Positions 34,610 through 46,410 of a stretch of DNA of 64,000 bases are shown here, piece by piece (within the stretch, counting starts at the first letter, position 1; every line of letters starts with the position of its first letter). The notes below the pieces were generated by a model. It saw only the letters and a program-made list of their open reading frames with translations. It had not been told where the DNA came from and searched no databases. The position numbers and the translations under genes were made by a program. Source of the stretch: Triticum aestivum (lineage: Eukaryota > Streptophyta > Magnoliopsida > Poales > Poaceae); NCBI RefSeq assembly GCF_018294505.1, contig NC_057797.1, positions 121,215,116-121,279,115 on the forward strand, in the 5' to 3' direction.

Positions 34610-37506
34610 AGTTGGTAATCAGAGCCTTCCCCGACCTTAGGAGCCCCCACTGCTTGATCGAATTAGCGGACGAGTTGAGTCTAGAAAAATGTTTTCAGTC
34701 ATTTAGGAATTATATATTGGAGAGTTTAGGAATTCTTTTTACTCCCAGTCCCCTCATCGCTCTGGTAAGGCATCCTGACGTAGAGTTTTGTCTCTTCTCT
34801 TCTCAAATTTCACTAAATTTTTTTTAGGATCACGCGGGTATCTTGGAATCGTTCCAATTGATTTGTGATGAGAACATTGTTCTTGGTGCCTCCTGTCATT
34901 TAGGGGTTGTGGCAGTGTCCCGCGGAGTTGAGCTCCGAGGTGTTTTCGTCACAATTTTATCATTGCAGTTCTGGAATACCTGAGTTTAGTTCGCCGACAT
35001 CGAAAATCTCTTTTATGCAGTTGTTGGTGAGATAACCTCGATGCCACCCAGTACTGAGGCGGGAGTTCGGGAGTATTGCCATAACTTGTATAACAGATGC
35101 TTTTTGAAGGTTGAGGTAGACGATTTCCGAAGGTTTCTTGGTTATGTGTTGAAGGATGGATACAACTGGATGTAGGATTTTCTAGCTTTGGGTGAGATAT
35201 TATGCTTCCCCTGTATCCCCAACACCTGATTGCATAACCAGAAAGTTTCGGGAGTTTATAAGTGGGAATTCAAGTAGATCTTAGGATATCTTTCCGACGG
35301 ATGTATGATATGAAATTGGGATTCGACGTGTAGTGGTCCGCCTATTCATGGTTGGTGTTACAGTGGTCTCGTTGTGTCTTAAAGAGTCCTAGGCTATGCC
35401 GACTCGGGGACGCTTCGTATGTCATGTGCACTGCCTTGTACATGATGGTGCTGTACGATCGAGCCCGTGTAGGCCCCACCACGAAAACTTCGGACAAAAT
35501 CTCTATCATATGTTTGTTCCGGCTTATTCTGCAAGCCAATCCTTTGTTTTGTTTTGAGTTGTGCTATTCGAGTTGCTTCGAAGTCAAATGTGGATTCCAT
35601 ACCTTTCCTAAATGGTGTTCTTATATTCCGATGTGAATACTAATCCTTCTCGATCATCGAGTCTGTCATGTCAATCCTTTTAACCGGTGTACTTCTCTTC
35701 AAGTGGATCCGATCATTTCAACATCAGCAAGGTCAATTATCATTTCTTCTCAACGGTGTTCGTTTCATTCTCAATGATGTTTTCCCACACTCCCACCCTT
35801 GTTTTCTTGAAGGATTCAGATTTCTTGATCAAGTTTCCATCTTATTGATGTGAAGTCTCTCCATCCTTTTCCTTCAATGTTCTTATCCGGTGATTCTCAT
35901 GAAGATACTAACGGAGCCTCAAGTTCGTCATTCTTCATTCTTTTCTTCTCCGGTAGATTCAAATCAAGCTTTGGTGTTGATCATATCGTTTTTCCTCGTT
36001 TCTAATACCTTCTCATGCCGGTGCACCTCATATTCACTCACTTCTAGCTATTTAATTGTTCCGGAGTGCTCAAGATATCTCGAAGATTCGTGTTTTCCAC
36101 TCTGCATTCATTCAAGATCTTTCGAGGTTGTTATCTCATTCAAGTCATTTAATTCAACCGGTGCAACCTTTCTTTTTAATCATTTCAATAGTGTTTCTTT
36201 TGAGTGGGCCCTAACCCACAGGTCTTTTCCGAGGATCTTACCTGAATCTTCTTATTTTCCCGGAGCTATCCTAAATTCTTGTCAAATTTTGACGTAAGTA
36301 CGATTTAACATGTCAAATGTGTTTTCCTCCAAGATCTCTCAAATTCTTTTCATCGTTGTTTCAACATTTCTAATTTTTCATCCTGGAGTGTCTCAACGTT
36401 TCATGATGGTGTTTCTCGTCGCCATTCTCTGTATTTGAAGACCGAAGAAGAGTTTCTTTTAAATATTGCCCCATTCTCTGCCATCCTCTCATAATTGTTT
36501 TCGTTTGTGAGATTTTCACCCATCCGGAGTAATTCAGGAGTCTTTTCAGTTTGTTTCTTCGAAGGCCACCAACTCAGAAGCAGTCATTCTCAGCTTTCAG
36601 CTATCATTCTCCAATTTTACGGGTGCCTCGTTCAAATATCCTCTAATCAGTTCGTGATCTCTTCGTTCTCATGTATCTAAATTCTCTCAAGCATCTTCAT
36701 TCATTTGCTTAATTCTTCCCGGTGTTTCTTTATCTTCCCTTCGTTCATTTCCAATTCTTACGGTGGTTCGTTCAAGAGTTCCTCTTCCTTCGTTTATCAT
36801 ATCAATTCATTCATTGTTTCCTAATCCTTCCGGTGATTTCTTGAAGACCTTCTCAAGTTTGTGCTATATCTATCTTAATCCTTTCTACGAGAATAAGTAG
36901 TATACCAAACCCGTTGCTTGTCATCAATTAAATTGGTGAGGGTTAAACATAGTGTAATTCTTATTCTTGTTTCATCCTTATGTTAATCTTTTTTTCCAGA
37001 TTTTGTTCACGATGATTAAATTCTTGGTTTCAAGTGCTCGTCCTTCTTTCCCGGAGTTCCATGGTTTCTGCATTATATCATCATGAATATCCATCTAAAT
37101 CATTGCAAGGCTTCAACCTTATTCTTTTCATCCTCCATTTCGTTTGATCATTCTTTTTTTACCGGAGTTTTCACGAAGGCTCGACATGGTGATTCATCAA
37201 GGATTTAATTCCTTCTCGAAGTGTTTATCAAGATTCTTTTCAGAAGAACTCAAGTATTTCTTCATCTTGCAATCCGGAGTGCTTTCAACTTTGTTCTTCC
37301 TCGTTCCTCTTTCCTGACGGAGTCCTTTCAACTTCGCTCATCTCTGTGGTATTCTTTTCTCCTAATGGCTTAACCTTTTCAAGGTTCTTTGTTTTCACTC
37401 GTTTGTCAAAGAATCAACTTAGTTTTACCTCTTCTCTTTCTTTTCTGTTTTCCCTCCGGTGCCATTCTAGATCTCGGGACGAGATCCCTTCGTAGTGGTG
37501 GAGTGT
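34610..37506 (+). mobile_element. LARD internal domain, unit 2
   Basis: A complete non-coding core of 2897 bp with the +A PBS variant at 34613-34625 and the hairpin at 37470-37486. It lacks the 47-bp insertion of unit 1 and shares base differences with unit 0 (for example tccggtagattcaaatc and gtttgtgagattttc). Confidence 0.85.
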
Positions 37507-40500
37507 TGTAACACCCAGATGGAATTTACCTAATATGTACTCCAACTCTTGCCGTTTCCGGCGCTAAGTTATTTTATTTCCTCGGGTTCGGGTTTTTGTC
37601 TCCGTGTGTTGTTGTCATTGTCATGCATCTCATATCATGTCATCATGTGCATTGCATTTGCTCTATGTGTTCGTCTCATGCATCCGAGCATGTTCCCCGT
37701 TGTCCGTTTTGCATTCCGGCGCTCCTATCTCCTCCGGTGGTCCTTTCTACCTTCCTTTCGTGTGTGGGGGTTAAACATTTCCGGATTGTACCGAGACTTG
37801 CCAAGCGGCCTTGGTTTACTACCGGTAGACCGCCTGTCAAGTTTCGTACCATTTGGACTTCGTTTGATACTCCAACGGTTAACCGAGGGACCGAGAAGGC
37901 CTCGTGTGTGTTGCAGCCCAACACCCCTTCAATTTGGCCCAAAACCCACCAAAACCCTCTCCATCATCTAGAGCGTTCGATCACAATTGCGTGGCCGAAA
38001 ACCGCACCTCACTTGGACTCTCCTAGCTCCCTCTACCTCTATTAAAAGAACCCCTCATTTCAATTCACGGTTCTTCTTCCCCAAAACCCTAGATCCGCTC
38101 CTCCACGCAACCGGACGTGTCCGGCCCGCGCCGGACAGCGTCCGCCGCCGCCTCCGGCGAATCAGGAAGCGCCAAGTGGTGCCGTGCCCACTTCCCAACC
38201 ACCAGCCCGCCGGGCCCAAGGCCGCCCCCCGTGGCCCGAGCCGCCCCGCGCCCGAGCACCCGCGCCCTGCCGCCTTCTTCCCCGCGCGCGGCGCCTTTTC
38301 TCCCGGCCGGCCGCCGCGCCACCATTGCCGGCCTTTGCCGCTTCGGGAACCGCCACCGCTTCACGCCAGCGCCACCCGACCTCCACGCCGGCGAGCACAC
38401 CTCGCTGCCCCCACCGACGACCACGCCCCTCCGCCGGTCGGATCCGCCCTCCTTGGCCACCGCCTTGCCTTCCCCTCGCCGGAACAGCTTCTCTCCGGCG
38501 ACCTCGAGTTTCTGGCGAGCCTCGAGAAGTGCGCCGCTACAGTGCCACCCCAATCCAGATCTGGATCAAAACCCTAGAGGGTTAACTTTTTCCCTCTTCC
38601 TTGTATTATATTGCATGTTTCTTGATGCTATATCTCATCATCCGTAGCTCCGTTTTGGGCGTGTAGCATATCGATATGTTCGCCTCAGAGAGCACATCAT
38701 TTCATCTCATTGCATCATTTTCATTTGAGCTTATCTTGATGCCAGAAATGCTGTTGGAAGAGAGCTATTTGAGTTAATTGTCAGATCTGCTGCACCAAAT
38801 AGCTATTTGTCATTTTTGTCATGATTAATGTGTGCATGATATGCTCCTAAGCTCTACATGTGTTTTGTTATATGCTTTGCCATCTTTACATAGGTGCTCT
38901 CCATGTATTTTTGTGATATGTGTGGTGACCAGCACAAGCTTGCAAAGTGGTGCATTCGTTAATGCTGATTTCAGGGACTTAGAATTTCACTAAGTCGTTG
39001 ATCTGTTTTTATCAATATGCCATATGTTCATGTTGTTTCCTAGTGATCCGTGCCTCTTTTGAGGATGATCAGTAAGGATGATTTGTTAATATTGTGATGA
39101 TCTATCCATCCATGTCTTTGTTTGCAATTATGGATCACCCTAGTTTGAGTCAATCGAGCTCTACTTTTTGCTATTTCGTGAATCCTGGCAGATTGTCTAC
39201 TTGTTAGCGATTTTGCCGAGGATGTTGTTGTTGATCCGTGCATGCTATGTTGTTGTTCTTGCCATGGCTAGCTTCTATGATATGTTTTATTGATGGGTAT
39301 ATGCTTAGATTGTCATGCCTTGCTCTGTAGTGAGTGCATCGATCTCGTAAACATGCCTACTCGCTAACAGATTTGCATGTTCCAGTTTTTCTCTAAGTCT
39401 GTAACCTGATTATGTTTTTGCCATGTTCACATGCTTGCAATTGTATTTTCTATTCCTTTTTGGCTCAAGGTCACTAAGGGACTTTTGTTAAGCTCTTTGA
39501 GTAGCTCCATTCCATGCCTTGCCTTGCCATGTTAAGTTCCTGTAGCATGTAGTTTTCGTGCTCCAAAGTGTGCTATCTGATCTAAAATTCCAGGCTTGTG
39601 TTAATTTCACTAAGTCTGAAACCTATTTATCAATTGCACTTTTGCCATGCTTGTTTGAACCTATTAATGGATGAATTGGCCGTAGCTCAGTGTTCATCTT
39701 TTGTCAAGAATCATGAGTGGATCCCTGGCATGTATTTTTGTCATGTTTGGGTGCTGTAGCATAATTAACTTGACGCATTTAGATGGCTACTTGTTGTTTA
39801 TCGCAGACCGGTGCCATATTTGTTTTGCTTGCCATTTCCAAACCGTGCCTCCGATTCCGGTGATCTTTATATTGATTTCAACTAAAATCACCTCACCTTT
39901 CCAATGGCACACTTGGATTTCCAGGTTGAGGTCAGGTTCAATCATTCCTTGTCAAATCTTGCATATGCATCACATATCGTATCCCGCATAACATACCATG
40001 TTTGCATCATGTTGTTGGAGCATTGCACGTGGTTGATTGTATTCCTTTTGCTTGTTTATCTTGTTTGGGTAGAGCCAGGAGACGAGTTCGCTAACGAGGA
40101 GCCCGTTGAGTTTGCTTTCGAGGATCCAATCAACTCCGACAACTTTGCAGGCAAGATGATCATACCCTCGAAATCACTTCTATCTTTGATTTGCTAGATG
40201 CTCGCTCTTTTGCTATGCCTATGCTATGATGCCTACCACTTGCTTATCATGCCTCCCAAATTGCAACGTCAAACCTCTAACCCACCATGTCCTAGCAAAC
40301 CATTGATTGGCTATGTTACCGCTTTGCTCAGCCCCTCTTATAGCGTTGCTAGTTGCAGGTGAAGATTGGAGATCGTTCCTTGTTGGAACATTGTTTATTG
40401 TTGGGATATCATTATATTATCTTGTTATCTTAATGCATCTATATACTTGGTAAAGGGTGGAAGGCTCGGCCTTTTGCCTAGTGTTTTGTTCCACTCTTGC

Positions 40501-41756
40501 CGCCCTAGTTTCCGTCATATCGGTGTTATGTTCCCGGATTTTGCGTTCCTTACGCGGTTGGGTGATAATGGGAACCCCTTGACAGTTCGCCTTGATTAAA
40601 ACTCCTCCAGCAATGCCCAACCTTGGTTTTACCATTTGCCACCTAGCCTCTTTTTCCCTTGGGTTTCCGGAGCCCGAGGGTCATCTTATTTAAACCCCCC
40701 GGGCCAGTGCTCCTGTGAGTGTTGGTCCACCTCGTCAGCCGCCGGTGGCCACCAGGGGCAACTCTGGGATGGCCTACCGAAAGTTTAGACAATCTGAGTG
40801 TGCCCTGAGAACGAGATATGTGCAGCTCCTATCGGGATTTGTCTGCATATTCGGGCGGTGTTGCTAGATTGGTTTTAACTTGTCGAAGTTGTCTTGTAGA
40901 ACCGGGATACCGAGTCTGATCGGAATGTCTCGGGAGAAGGTATATCCTTCGTTGACCGTGAGAGCTTGTCATGGGCTAAGTTGGGACTCCCCTGCAGGGA
41001 TTTGAACTTTCGAAAGCCGTGCCCACAGTTATGGGCAGATGGGAATTTGTTAATGTCCGGTTGTAGATAACTTGAACCTTAACTTAATTAAAATGAATCA
41101 ACTGCATGTGTTGCCGTGAGGGTCTCTTCTCGACGGGGTCCGGGAAGTGAACACGGTGTTGGAGTAATGTTTGCCGTAGGTTGTTCTCTAGTTCTTCGTT
41201 CATGCTTTGCCTTCTCTTCTCGCTCTCTTTTGCGAACAGGTTAGCCACCATATATGCTAGTCGCTTGCTGCAGCTCCACATATTACCCTGCCTTACCTAT
41301 AAGCTTAAATAGTCTTGATCGCGAGGGTGCGAGATTGCTGAGTCCCCGTGGCTCACAGATTACTTCCAAACCAGATGCAGGGCCCGAAGATTCCGTTCCA
41401 GATGATGCTCTCGAGCTCAAGTGGGAGATCGACGAAGACTCACGCCGTTACTATGTGTCTTTCCCTGATGATCAGTAGTGGTGCCCAGTTGGGGCGATCG
41501 GGACCATGTCGCATGTTGGGGTTGATCTTTTATTTTGGTACCATAGTCGGACCATGATTGTATTGGTTGATGTAATGCTATTTATGTACTTTGTATGACG
41601 TGGCGAGTGTAAGCCAACTATGTACCTTTCCCCTTATTATCTATTTACATGGGTTGTTGTGAAGATTACCTTACTTGCGACATTTCTTTCAATGCGGTTA
41701 TGCCTCTAAGTCGTGCTTTGACACGTAGGAGATATAGCCGCATCGAGGGCGTTACA
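37507..41756 (+). repeat. LARD LTR-C, 4250 bp, ungapped
   Basis: It runs from TGTAACACCCAGATGG to GAGGGCGTTACA. It is the only LTR of the array whose GC-rich block (about 38210-38330) is fully read. Its promoter region reads ctattaaaagaacccc near 38039. It is closest to LTR-A. The next five bases, ttggt (41757-41761), are the expected target-site duplication, but the left partner is not in the window. Confidence 0.85.
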
Positions 41757-41807
41757 TTGGTGGAGGAGGGGAGACGGCGGAGCACGCGCGTCCCACCTCC
41801 CCACTGC

Positions 41808-41850
41808 TTCTTCTTCTTCTTCTTCTTCTTCTTCTTCTTCTTCTTCTTCT
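41808..41850 (+). repeat. (TTC)n microsatellite
   Basis: About 14 TTC units followed by a short CT run, in the leader of the antisense ORF. Its position would place it in the 5' untranslated part of that transcript. Confidence 0.85.
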
Positions 41851-41904
41851 CTCTCTCTCCGCCGCACATCAAGCTACGTCGAGCGCTGCGGCAGTCTGCT
41901 CACG

Positions 41905-44900
41905 ATGAGCTCTTCCTCCGCCGTCACACCCCCTACGACGCATTCCGGCACCTAGGATGGTTCAGAGGTCCACGACGACCACGTCAATTTCCTCCGCAAG
42001 ACGCGTCGGTTGCCTGGCGAGGACCTTGTTCGGGTTCGTCTCGCGCCGAGGGAGGAAATCTCGCCGGCGCCGCAGGAGGACGAGCGGGTCGTCTTCCGCT
42101 CGCACTGCCTGCGCGGCCTCGGCCTGCCGGCGAGCAACTTCTTCCACTCCTTCTTTGAGTTCTACGAACTCCAGCCGCACCACCTCACCCCCAACACGGT
42201 GGTGCTGTTGTCCGCCTTCGTCACCCTGTGCGAGGGCTTCATCGGTGTTCTCCCCACCCTGGAGCTCTAGGGGGAGTTCTTCTACTCCAAGCTTGGCACC
42301 CAAGCCGCAGGCGTGCTGGCTCAGTGCGGCGCGTTCATCGCCGTGCGGAGGTCGGGGGCCAACAACCCGTTTCCCTCCATCAAGCTGATCAAGTCGGTGA
42401 AGATGTGGCAACGGTCGTACTTCTACGTGAAGAACGTCTTCACGGAGGGCGACTGGGTCAACCTGCCGGCCTTCGTAGCCGGCCCGCCGGCTGGGAGGCA
42501 ACCCAACTAGTCGCACCGGGCCTGGACGTTGACGCCTGCGGGAGCCGGTGCCGTTGCGTAGCTTAGAGTACTGGCGCAGTCGGAGGGCCTAACCGGGCCG
42601 GACTTGCTGGCCGCATTCGTGGCGCGCCGAGTGGTCCCTCTTCAAAGTCGCCCCCACATGATCTGCCAGATGAGCGGGCACCGGGACCCGAGTCGGATGT
42701 GCACCAAGGAGATGCCTCACGAGGAGGTGGCCTATATGGTGAATTATCTGGCGAGCTGCGACATTAGAGAAGAGTGGCAGTTCGGCAAGGAGCCGTATTC
42801 ATGTGCCGCCCTCCGCCTCTGGTGAGTCATTTTCTTTTTCTCTTTCTCTCTGACTTCTTCGTTGCCCAGTCCGTTTTGTCCGATCTGACCAGCCGGCTTT
42901 GGTCAGAACCCCCTCCTCCAGCCAGCAGCCGGCACCGCGGGGCCGGACCATGAATTCCTCCCCAACCGGGCGGAGAGTGATGTTGACGACCCCGACCTGG
43001 GGGCAGTGGCCCTGGAGGACGACGCCGAGGGAGGAGGCGGCGCGGCGGGCGGCCCGAGACTTGGGGCCAGTCTTGAGGACTAGCCCGATGATTACGAGGA
43101 GGTCGTTCCATGCCACCAGCCAGGAACCGGCCAGTCGGGCGTGGGCTCGTCAGCTCCGCAAGACGCACAAGGCGGCGGCAAGAAGCACAGGGCCGGGGCG
43201 ATCCTGGTTGGCAGCGGGCCGAAGAAGCCCAAGGGCTCAGCCGCGACGACCAAGCGGGACGAGGCGGCTGCAAAGGCCAACCTCTTCCGCAAGGTGGTGA
43301 AGACGCCGCAGCTTATTTCGGCGTAAGCACCACCTCCCTTCGTACCTTCGTATTTCTTTATTGAGTCTGTCTAAAATTTCTTTACTTTGTTTTCCGTCTT
43401 TAGGGCCCCTCTCTCTCTTGAGAAGTCGGTCGCCGGCTCCATCGTGAAGTCGGTGGAGACCTCCTCCACCACCCGGCGGGTTGACCCCACCGCCAACCTC
43501 CGGGAGGCGACGGAGCGAAACGCGCGGGAGGCACGTGAGGAGCGGGAAGCCGCCTGTCTGAAGAAGGCGGAAGCCGACAAGGCGGAGGCCGCCGCCCTGA
43601 AGAAGCTGGCAGAGGCCGAGGCCACCGATGCGGAGAAGAAGCGTGCAGAGGAAGCCGCACGCCGCCAGTCGGCAGTGTTTGTCGTCCCCTTGAACTCCGC
43701 ACCACCGCCACCGGAGTTCTCGGCACAGACTGGGGAAGCCGGCAACGAGAACCCGGCCATGGAGAGGGACGCTGACGTCACCGCTATGCCGGTGGTCATT
43801 GTGCCGCCACCGCCACCCTCCGGAGGCGCGCCAGGCGGACAACCGGCGGATTCGCCAGCGCCGCCAACCGGAGGCGCGACGGCGACGGGCTTGGCCCTCG
43901 AGGTCAGTACGCCGACGCACCGCCGTCTCGCGAAGGCGGCCTCAGCGCCGCGTCCTCTGGATACCGGTGCTGCGAGCTCGTCGATCCCGGACACCGAGGT
44001 GTCGAGCGCCGCGCCCATCGGGTGGGTGCGGGGAGGCGGGACGGGCCCGTTGAATCGAGCGCTCTTGGATGTCCAAGCCAAGCTCCGGGCCGAGGGCGAC
44101 GCCATTAAGGAGTGCACCAAGGCATACCTGGCGTCACGAACGGCCATCCGGGTACGCGTCCTTCCTTTTGCTTTGCTTCCTTGTTTTTTTGTGGGGGCGC
44201 GCCAGCGCACCCACTGGGTGTAGTCCCCGAGTTTCGGGCCGGCTGCTGAGCAGGCGGCTCAGAACTCTAATCAGCAAGTTCCAAGTACCAACACATTTTT
44301 TCTAAAATTCGATGCAGGATTACCACAATCTTCGTGTGACCTCCTTCAATGCTAACGTCGAGGAGCTGGCCAAACGGACCGCCGACTTGTCGGATAGCCG
44401 GGGTAAGTCTTCTTCTTTCCCTGTGGGGGCGCGCTGGCGCACCCGCGTTTTGTAGTCCCCGAGATCCGGGCCGACTTCTGAGCAGTCGGGCCAGATCTCC
44501 CCGGCGACCTTCTTTTTTGCTGATGACCGACATCCCTCCCCTTCCTTTTTCAGAGGCCAACGCCGCCCTTCAGTAGTAGCTGGGCGAAGCCAAAACCGCG
44601 CTGCGTGTCCGAGAGGAGGAGTGCGGCCGGCTGACGGAGCAGCGCGATCGGCTGGCTACGCAGCTGTCGGAGCAGAAGGAGCTGTTCCAGAGGGCCTAGA
44701 GGGAGGCAAAGGACAAGGAGGCCGCCCTTCTCGCCGAATTTGCGTCCGAGCGCTCCTCCTGGACTGACGAAGAGGCGACGCTGGTCTCCGGCTTCCAAGC
44801 AATTGAAGATCTCGTCGATGGTGAGCTTCCCCTCATTTCCTTTTCTGGGCTGCCGACTGCTAATCGAGTCGGCCTTAATTTTTTTAACCTTGTTCCTTCG

Positions 44901-45705
44901 GTCTTCTTCCTTAGCAGACTTCTACCCCAGCCATTCGTACGCCGCCAATCAAGCCATCGAGGCTGATCGTGAAGCACGGAGGGCAGACAACGCATAGATC
45001 GCCGCCAACGCCCCCTGAACTCTTGGCGAGCAGGTCCTCAGCATCGAGGCCCGCCTTCGGCTAGCCCACCGGATGCTGCGCCGGCTTCAACATGTCGGCG
45101 CCCAAGCGATTGCCGCCCTGTGGCCGGACACGTAGGCGCCACGCACCCCCAGTCGGACTGCCGACTGGTTGGAGGTGACAGTCGGCCGTCTTGAGGCCTG
45201 GAAGGGTTCTGCAGCCCGGGCAGGAGCTCGCCGGGCCTTGGAATTCGCCAAGGCATGGTATCCTGGGCTGAGTTTAGCCCAGTTAGCCACGTTCCGGCTG
45301 GAAGCTCAGGCGGAGCTAGCAACGGTGGAGGATGATCTCGTCAGGCACGCCACATCAATCGCTGTGTACACCAACACTAGTGTCTTTGTCCCAGAGGGGG
45401 CTGAGAACGGCGAGGAGGCGCCGCCGGAGTGGTTCGGGCTGAACCCGGACGACGGTGAGGACTCGGCGGAGGTGATCGACTCCAGTGGCGAAGAGGAAGG
45501 CGAGGAGGAGGAAGGAGACAAGGAGGAGGCGCCAGAGGCCGAGGCAGACGGCCAGCCCCAGCCCGACCGCGCCTCTAGCAACGAGCCGCGCTCAACTGAG
45601 CCAGCTATCGCCAGGGGTGATCAGGCGGAGACCAACCAGCCTACTGCCCCGCCAACTGGCACCACCGACCCCTCTGGTCCTCCGAGTCCGTCCGCGGCTT
45701 CCTAG
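41905..45705 (+). pseudogene. Antisense ORF (aORF) of Tat element, six exons, 'putative gypsy type transposon' domain
   Basis: Predicted exons are 41905-42821, about 42906-43322, 43404-44151, 44318-44402, 44554-44820 and 44918-45705, with GT donors (GTGAGT, GTAAGC, GTACGC, GTAAGT, GTGAGC) and AG acceptors after pyrimidine tracts. Exon 1 starts MSSSSAVTPP and encodes a globular domain (LPGEDLVRVRLAP, FFHSFFEFYELQPHHLTPN, WQRSYFYVKN) that resembles Pfam PF04195, a domain of unknown activity despite its transposon name. Exon 3 is rich in Glu/Lys/Ala and coiled-coil-like; exon 5 continues a coil; exon 6 ends in a long acidic tail and Pro/Ser-rich end. In-frame stops lie at 41953, 42268, 42508, 44574-44579, 44697, 44995, 45016 and 45133, nearly all explicable by C-to-T or G-to-A changes. 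Acceptor 2 is the least certain. Confidence 0.7.
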
Positions 45706-46410
45706 GCTGCCACTTTATCTTTATTTTACCTTCTTAGTAGTCTCAATGAACTTGTTATTTTGCACAATTCCACCCACTGGGTGTGGGTGTATCCTGAACT
45801 CCTATTTGATGATTCAGCCAAGGGCCTTTCTATGTAAATTTTTATCCATGTTCTATCTCTTCTTGCTTATTGCTCTTTGGCTTTTTCGTTTACTGCCTTC
45901 CCTTGGTTGCCGTTTGGCTAGTCGGACAGCCGCTCTGCGGACTGCCGCTAGATCAAATACTTGGCTTCTTTGGGAGGCAAGTACTTAGCCATTTAGAGTT
46001 TTTAGCAAGTTAATTTAGAAAACGGTGAGCCGGCTGCTCAAGAGTTGGTTGCAAAAGGCTGGAAACCGGCTTAAGCTATGTGCATGCTTTGAGTCCTCAG
46101 CCATTTTTCATATGGACACCCATTCTACCTTACTCCTGCTTGCCAGTCAGTCACTCTGCGATCTGCGGCTTCTAACAGGAGACGGCTTGAGTGCCACACA
46201 CTACTTGTCCGGCTGCAGGAAGTCATTTCATAGATCAAGACGGTAAGTCCCCGGGCTGACTAGTCGAACCCGGTGCCAAGCGGTAAAGAATAACATACTC
46301 ATAGGCATAACTCTTTATCATATAGATAAAAGTAGGCAGTCCCCGAGATCTTCTCAAGGGGCCCGAAGTCTTCGTACTTTAATACAAAAGGTAGTGTGAT
46401 ACATACTGCA
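45706..46410. other. Spacer between aORF and integrase of the Tat element
   Basis: This is the convergent 3' region of the aORF (+) and the polyprotein (-). It is AT-richer than its sides and carries repeated phrases such as gccggct. I see no coding sequence; polyadenylation of both transcripts may occur here, which is inferred. Confidence 0.5.

Larger units (their letters stand above)
20479..41756 (+). mobile_element. LARD tandem multimer (core-LTR-core-LTR-core-LTR)
   Basis: Three full LTRs (22422-27145, 30090-34609, 37507-41756) share two complete internal domains (27146-30089, 34610-37506), and a third, left-truncated internal domain (20479-21) precedes the first LTR up to 22421. Each internal domain starts with a PBS-like site three bases after an LTR and ends with the conserved hairpin before the next LTR, so the units are in register. 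This is the structure produced by unequal recombination between LTRs, not by simple transposition. The right edge is an intact LTR end (gcgttaca); the left edge has no LTR. Units 1 and 3 resemble each other more than either resembles unit 2. Two N runs interrupt the first two LTRs, so misassembly must be excluded. Confidence 0.8.

Noticed and set aside
41905..42510. The aORF N-terminal domain as a DNA transposase gene
   Set aside because: PF04195 carries 'transposon' in its name, but I see no DDE/D catalytic triad or TIRs, and its position antisense to a Tat polyprotein explains it.
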